A stretch of DNA of 64,000 bases from Undaria pinnatifida (taxonomy: Eukaryota; Sar; Phaeophyceae; Laminariales; Alariaceae). How positions within the stretch are numbered: the first letter of the stretch is position 1; every line of letters begins with the position of its first letter. A model generated the notes under the pieces. It was not told the origin of the DNA, did no database searches, and worked only from the letters and a program-made list of their open reading frames with translations. Positions 58,224 to 64,000 of the stretch are shown piece by piece. A program made the translations under genes and the position numbers. Where the stretch lies: positions 5,242,416 through 5,306,415 of the forward strand of contig JABAKD010000030.1 in assembly GCA_012845835.1 (NCBI GenBank), in the 5' to 3' direction.

Positions 58224-59723
58224 GCAATTTACGCTTGCCAAACGTCCTGACAAACAAACCCCGGTGATGATTCCTGTTAAGTAGGCTTCCGCCGGTTCAC
58301 CGTCCGTTTCCCTCGCTCCTGCGGAGTGGGGTGGGGTAGCAAAACCCGTGGACCGTCGCCGGCGGAGGTGAGACGAGGCGTTACGACAGAAGGGACAGGG
58401 GGCAGGTTATTGGGGGGGGGGTGGAGGCGATCTTGGTGGGTCCCCGCTCTCACACTGAAAGCGCCGGCACACCGACTTTCCTTCCTCGAAGCGCGCGTCC
58501 TCCTTGTGAACGCTCGCATGCTACCTCGCTCGCTTGTGCACGTGTGTCCATGGCGGGCGTTTCTTTTGTGAGCTCGACGGACGGGATGTGACAGCTCGAG
58601 CGGGCAGAGAGCGTGCCTAGGAGAGCTTTGGCAACCTTGTGTGGGAGACGCGTTTTTGGTCGCATGCAAACCATATGCCATAAGAATACGCCATGAGCTC
58701 AGAACACATCTGTATCTCATGTATGTATAATACGAAAGCCCTTCCTCCCCCCCCCTCCAACGCCCCCTCTTTTCCGACCACCTGCACGATCGCCTATATC
58801 TAGCACCACGCGTATAACAAGCTGCTACATATCTTTGATCTCACAGCCGAAGTGTATTTGAATATTATTTGTGACCTAAACCTCCTCAAAAATCTCCCCC
58901 CCCCCCCCCCCCCCCTCTTGCTCTCCCTTACTCAAACGCCCCACCAAATATCGAAATCCGCCACATTAATAAACACTTCACGCACATGATATCACCTCAT
59001 TATCTTTCGAGAGCCATCCATGCCGCTGTGTTCCCCCCCCCCCCCCCCCGCCTCGAACGCCCCCTTCTTCCCCATCACCCGCACCATCGCCTAGACCTAG
59101 CACCACACGTATAACAAACCCCTCACCTAAAGCCCTTCCTCCCCCCCCACCCCCCCCCGCCCCCCCCCCCCGCCCCCACACCCCCCACCTCCCCCCCAAC
59201 CCATCCCAACCCCACCCCCTCGAACACTCCACCCTCTCTCTACTCACTGATTGTACGACTTACCCCAGGATATACATGATAAACTGATGTATTATTTCCA
59301 AAACCGTCACATTTATCCCCTCAAAATAATGTATAGTTTCCAGGCACATATTGAGCTGCCCCCCCCGCCCCCCCCCCCCCCCCCCGCCCCAACCCCCCCC
59401 CCCCGCCCCCAATAATATACTGGTGCCAAATCCGTCAGATTTATCCCCTCGAAAGGATTTATAGCTTACATGCACAAATTGCCCCCTTCCCCCCCCCCCC
59501 CCCCTCCAAACCCGCTCGCTTTTGATCAAAACCAGGCCCCCGCGTCCTTCAAAACTCCGCCCCACCCCCCTCACCGGTTATTCGACTTACAAGATTCACT
59601 TGATAAAAGGATACATTTCCCTTCACAGCTGTCAGATTTTGTCCCCCTCAGAAACGGGTTTTATAGTTTCCGCGCACAGACTGACTAAAATCATCCTGTT
59701 GACCCTGATAGCTACACTGTAGT
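58224..59723. other. Upstream of the Tudor-like gene; poly-C-rich repeats
   Basis: Two diverged copies of a segment (about 58760-58822 and 59055-59113, sharing cgccta.a.ctagcaccac.cgtataacaa) and three diverged units of about 125 bp (59285-59355, 59420-59480, 59620-59680; gtcagatttatcccct, tatagtttcc, gcaca), each next to long C runs. No gene or clear promoter seen. Confidence 0.55.
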
Positions 59724-59867
59724 TGTAAGGGGAGTCGCCGACCTATATCCTTGATGAGGACACACAACTCGTAATGCGCGCGATCGGAGTATCACACACA
59801 GCTTGCAAAGATGAGTTTCGACGAAATCTTCGATCTCACAGCTGGAGTGTATTTTCATTTTTTATAA
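59724..59867 (+). repeat. 144-bp dispersed repeat, copy B
   Basis: Nearly identical to 18560-18703 (I count two differences), same orientation. Confidence 0.9.
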
Positions 59868-61184
59868 TAATACGAGACTTTACTCAATTAAGATTGTTAT
59901 GATTTTGGGGTGCTGCGTACTCTGGAATATTGCAAGGAATATTGTGTCGTAGTTGTCTTCGCATTTAATCAGTTATTTTCTATCCAACGAGATCACTACT
60001 AATAGAACAACGAGTGACAGAAACCTTTGGAGCTCTAAAATTACCCCAGAATATGACGAAAAAAATAAAATAACCTCGCTTGGACCATGGTACCAGTAAC
60101 CGGTGTGATACAACGACCAAAAAAATACAGTTGCGTACCGATTTACTTGACTGCTCTGTATCATGGTCCAAGCGAGGACATTTTGTTTCTTGTTCGTACG
60201 AATGTTGGTTGGAAATTGTTAAGCTCCAAATATTTCTCTGTTTCAACGTCTGTGACCACATAATTTGGGTCTCTCCATGATAGGATGGAGAATCAGGATG
60301 GACACTGACTGGGTGTTTAGCTACTGCTGTTCTACCATCTGTAGCGATGTCATAGCGTTCACAATAAGACATACCTGGCAGGACAAGAAATGTTTCATCC
60401 TTTTAATAGGCAACCACCTTTTTTTGTGGACGAACTCTTTGGAACTAGCACGCTCTTTGGAATTAGCATGGGATATGTTTTTGAGTAGTGGAAGGGGTAC
60501 GATTTAAGAGAGGCCAAGTCGACGTTTCGCGTATCACACTAAAACCTGCCAGCATGCTTAATCTTAGATAACATCGGCACGGAGTGGTACTGGTGCTGGT
60601 GTTGGTTGTGTTGTTGTTGTTGTTGTTGTGGTGGTGGTGGTGTTGGTTGTGTTGTTGTTGTTGTGGCTGTTGTGGTTGTGGCTGTTGTGGTTGTGGTTGT
60701 GTGTTTGTGGTTGTGGAGTTGGTTTGTCGTTGTTGTTGTTGCTTATCTTGTTGGTGTTGCTCATCTTGTTGTTGGTGTTGTTGATCCCGTTGATCTGTTC
60801 TTGTTGGTGTTGTTTGTCTACGTATATAGGGCGAGTCCTCAAGCTGCGAGCGTACTACTGTACAGTACAACCCCTTGCAGTGCAGTTCCGGTACTAACAA
60901 CAATCGAGCAAAGCAGCAGTTGTTGTAGTCTACGAGGCTAACTATCATATACGAGGTAGCTGGTAATACAGGCAGCTGGGCAGCCGGGGTTGCTACTATA
61001 GTCTAATGGTGTAATAGTCGAAGGGAGTACATAGGGAGTATAGTGCAACTACGTCACTACAGCAGTCGGTACGCAGCTATTGCGTATGACAACGGTATGA
61101 TATCTCGCTATTTATCACTACATGCGTACAAAACACGTGGATTCAAACAGGACACTCCGACAGTTTATGTTGCTGTTGCTGTTG
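59868..61184. other. Intergenic with a hairpin and a GTT-rich block
   Basis: Contains the inverted repeat 60074-60177 and a GTT/GTGG-rich low-complexity block (about 60590-60815). No gene seen. Confidence 0.5.
60074..60177. repeat. Inverted repeat, perfect 16-bp arms
   Basis: CCTCGCTTGGACCATG at 60074-60089 and its exact reverse complement at 60162-60177, with a 72-base loop. It may be a remnant of a small DNA element. Confidence 0.85.
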
Positions 61185-63009
61185 TTGTTCTCACATTAAC
61201 TCGCATAATCAAGTCCGTGGTCACAGGACAGGCTCCAGTCACTCTGGAGCTGAGGAATACCCCAGGGAAAAAACACACACAACCCAAGGTGGTACACGCA
61301 TATATCACAGCTGACGCAATTCATGCCTCCACCAGAAATATATAAAAGTGAAATCGGGAGTCAGTCTACGATGTGCCAGGTCCAGGCCAGCTACAGCAGG
61401 AGTTCGAAAGGCCAAAACAACGCCCTACTTGCCGATACATCCTGAGTTCCACAGCTGTCTACGTCTTCCTCAATGCGGGTTACATAGTTTCCGTGCGCAG
61501 AAGGAGACTGATGGCCTTAGTCCTGTTGAAGCTGATGTCAGCAGGGGAGTCACCGACCTGTACCCTTCACCAGGGTATAAACACCCCGTCACAAGCGCGC
61601 TTGAAGTACCACACGCAATTTGCATACGTGAGTTGTTTGAATTTCGATCTAAGCAGTGGCCGGTGGCCGCAGGTGCCGCCGCGTCATTTTTTGGTCTCGT
61701 TTCGTCCCAAAAGGGTGCGCAAAATTCAAAAACTAAAATTCCACGAACATTCCGGCGTGCGGCTATATAATAATACAAGTTCCAACACGGGCTGCGGGGT
61801 CATCGTTCATGCCGCAACAATGTTCAAACTCGTGGATGTTTACAATGCGAGAACAGAGTACACGAAGCTCATGTACATCATCCCGCCTTTGTCCTGTTGA
61901 AAGCTGATATCAGCAGGGGAGTCACCGACCTGCACCCTTCACCAGGGTATAAACACCTCGTCACACGCGCGCTTGAAGTGTCACACGCAATTTGCACATA
62001 CGATTTTTGTTCAAATTTTCGATTAAAATAGCGGCTGGTGGCAACACGTACGTGCCGCCGCGTCATCTTTTGGTCTCGTTTCGTCCCAAAAGGGTGCGCA
62101 CAATTCAAAAACTAAAATCCCATGAACATTCCGGCGTGTGGCCGTATGCAAGTTCTACCACGGGCTGCGGGGTCGTCGCTCCATGCCGCCAGAATGTTTA
62201 TACTCGTAGATGCTTGCAATAAGAGTACATTAAGCTCATGTACATGGGCCGGTGGAGTTCAGACCTCAAGGGCTTGCTCTTGCGCAAGCGTCAGGCTAGC
62301 CTCTACCACTCTAGCATCGCGAGCACCGCAGAGGCAGCAGCAGCGTTGTAGACCGGGTTTGATAAATCTGTCACATCCCCTGCACGATGTGATATTCAAA
62401 GAGCTCTACGACGTCATTCGATTCGTTGCAACTGCTGTACCATATTGCGCTCGTACTTACCTGGTATTACACGAACAAGGTATCAATTTGCCAGACCTTG
62501 GGTGGTCAACAGTGAATACAGCTATTAATAGTATGACATTTTTTCTCGCTTGCTTCCGTTGCTTCCTCTTGTCTTGTATTTTCTTGTTTTTCTTGTATTT
62601 TCTTTATTTCCTTTCCTTTTTCCTTTTTCGCTTTCTTGTCTTTTCTTTCCATTATCTTCTCTTTTCTTTCCTTTTTTTTTTCATTTGACTTGCGTATGTC
62701 GTGCGTATGCGTAGTGATAAGTACTACGTGCAGTATATACGTGGTAGCCTTTCTTGGGTGGCAAGCGGTATAATCGGTTTTTCCAGGCGTGAGTAGTGAG
62801 ACGTATGCACCAGTATGGACCTGGCACATCGTAGGGTGACTCCCGATTCACTTTTATATGTTTCTGGTGGAGGCATGAATTGCGTCAGCTGTGATATGCG
62901 TGTAACACCTTTGGTTTGTGTTTTTTCCCTGGGGTATTCCTCAGCTCCAGAGTGACTGGAGCCTCTCCTGTGACCACGGACTTGATTATGCGAGTTAATG
63001 TGGGAACAA
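61185..63009. mobile_element. Non-autonomous element with about 200-bp terminal inverted repeats
   Basis: Left arm 61185-61385 and right arm 62816-63009 are reverse complements with scattered differences (outer end ttgttctcacattaactcgc; inner end gatgtgccaggtcca). The interior carries a direct duplication (61519-61884 and 61888-62247), then a C/T-rich tract and the right half shared with 21412-21905. No transposase frame is visible, so it must depend on an enzyme coded elsewhere. The ends merge with GTT/AAC repeats, so exact borders and target duplication are unclear. Confidence 0.82.
61519..62247 (+). repeat. Tandem duplication, about 365-bp unit, inside the TIR element
   Basis: Both units run from gtcctgttgaa.gctgat through ggggagtcaccgacctg, ggtctcgtttcgtcccaaaa and cgggctgcggggtc to gaagctcatgtacat or taagctcatgtacat. 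The ggggagtcaccgacctg part resembles the start of the 144-bp repeat. Confidence 0.88.
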
Positions 63010-63013
63010 CAAC

Positions 63014-63015
63014 TC

Positions 63016-63081
<66 letters not shown>

Positions 63082-63083
63082 AA
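63014..63083. repeat. AAC microsatellite
   Basis: About 22 AAC units directly outside the right end of the TIR element. Confidence 0.95.
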
Positions 63084-63268
63084 CAACCCGTACTAACTGC
63101 TGTACCACTCGCAAAAAATACGAAACAAAAAATGTGGATGCCTTCTGATTTTGAGCCTTTATTTTCGCGCGTCCCAAAGCGAGTGAAAAGCAGAAGTTGA
63201 ACACCAGAATACAATCAGGTTGGTGAAGAAAGGTACAGCAGTACGACGTAGTTTTTCAGTTTTTTTTT

Positions 63269-63560
63269 CACACAGATCTACTTTCCAGCTTCTGGACAAG
63301 CCGTGGTCACAGGTGTCGTCGCTTCTCCCCACCGGTTCTTGCCTTCAATTTTTATCGCGCATAGGGTTCAGCGATGCCACTGCTCGTCGATTTTTCATCT
63401 CGTGTTGCTAACTCATGCTCTCGCGCTTTCCGCAAGTCAATATGTGCACAAATAAAGTCCAGACGAATTTGTACGAGTTTTGCACTCGGGGTGATTCGAA
63501 CTCACGAAACTGACCAATACCAGGCTCGAGGACAACCTGATACGCCATCGGGGCGACCGG
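63269..63560 (-). mobile_element. tRNA-derived SINE-like repeat, copy B
   Basis: Matches 26268-26557 over its length with moderate divergence, same orientation. Minus-strand B box gtgagttcgaatcaccc is closer to the tRNA consensus than in copy A. Confidence 0.65.
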
Positions 63561-64000
63561 CAATATATGCCTTGCTGTGGTCGTGAGGTCGTGACCCACA
63601 TGATCTATCGCGTGTTGTTTGTTGTGCACCTGGTATAACGCGTATGTCGACTAGGGGTTCGACAATCGCAAGGCCCATCACTCGTAGTCTCGAAATGTTC
63701 GCTGCAATCGTCGTAGCTCTCACTGCTATTAAAACCGACTGCTGTACGAAGGCAACCCGGTGAGCTGATCATGTGTGTTGTGTGTTGCATTTGATCAAAA
63801 TCCAAAATCTGAAAACCTTTCGTGGGGCGCCGGAGCAAGCGCGCGCGATATATGTCGACAAAAAGAGCAAAACATTCAAGAAAAAAACAGAGGACGCAAT
63901 CGAGGCGCGTTTAAACCTCGCCCGGGTCACGATGGCCCTCATGAGACGTCGGCAGCTCTATGTTGCCATTATTCTAGACACTACCACTAGCTTGCTTGCA
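63561..64000. other. Right edge of window, no gene seen
   Basis: Unique-looking sequence with no recognisable domain on either strand. Confidence 0.4.

Noticed and set aside
60584-60941. Val/Leu/Cys-rich plus and Gln/Asn-rich minus frames
   Set aside because: GTT/GTGG low-complexity tract.
1-64000. CRISPR arrays, bacterial operons, rRNA genes
   Set aside because: No evenly spaced short repeats with unique spacers and no rRNA-like sequence; tandem repeats here are micro- or minisatellites.

Overview
This is nuclear DNA from a eukaryote with intron-rich genes, most likely a stramenopile and plausibly a brown alga (Ectocarpus-like). The evidence is three genes built of many short exons (about 80-200 bp) separated by introns of about 0.3-1.7 kb with GT-AG borders, dense microsatellites and poly-G/C runs, and several families of dispersed repeats. 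There is no bacterial operon, Shine-Dalgarno pattern or CRISPR array. The taxonomic call is inference; the exon models below rest on splice signals, reading phase and family motifs that can be read directly.

Layout. Positions 1-7083 (+): a Ty1/copia LTR retrotransposon whose two LTRs are identical over all 257 bp visible. Its Gag-Pol frame is broken once, by a UAG between integrase and reverse transcriptase that sits in a readthrough-type context. Positions 17941-9293 (-): a mitochondrial pyruvate / branched-chain 2-oxoacid dehydrogenase kinase gene, nine exons. Its last exon (the end of the ATP-binding fold) was not found in the window, so the copia element may sit in its last intron. Positions 18.5-28 kb: a repeat-rich interval with a foldback/MITE-like element, a broken LINE, half of a TIR element, a tRNA-derived SINE and one doubtful small secreted-protein frame.

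Positions 29311-44718 (+): the most striking gene, 17 exons that join in phase into about 1,720 residues. It has a probable myristoyl/palmitoyl N-terminus, a RhoGEF (DH) domain, a PH domain, a basic/disordered linker, an RGS domain, a long Ser/Ala/Pro-rich region and a C-terminal PDZ domain. Mammalian RGS-RhoGEFs (PDZ-RhoGEF, LARG) use the same parts in the order PDZ-RGS-DH-PH. This protein looks like a permuted, perhaps independently assembled, link from heterotrimeric G proteins to Rho GTPases.

Positions 58223-52729 (-): a five-exon gene for an about 843-residue, largely disordered, probably nuclear protein ending in two Tudor-like domains, each split by an intron. Positions 58.3-64 kb: poly-C-rich repeats, a 144-bp repeat also present near 18.6 kb, a 1.8-kb element with about 200-bp terminal inverted repeats and an internal tandem duplication, and a second SINE copy.

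The genes are not an operon. The DH-PH-RGS-PDZ gene (signalling) and the Tudor-like gene (probably chromatin) are convergent, with about 8 kb of repeats between their 3' ends. The kinase gene is metabolic and divergent from the signalling gene.
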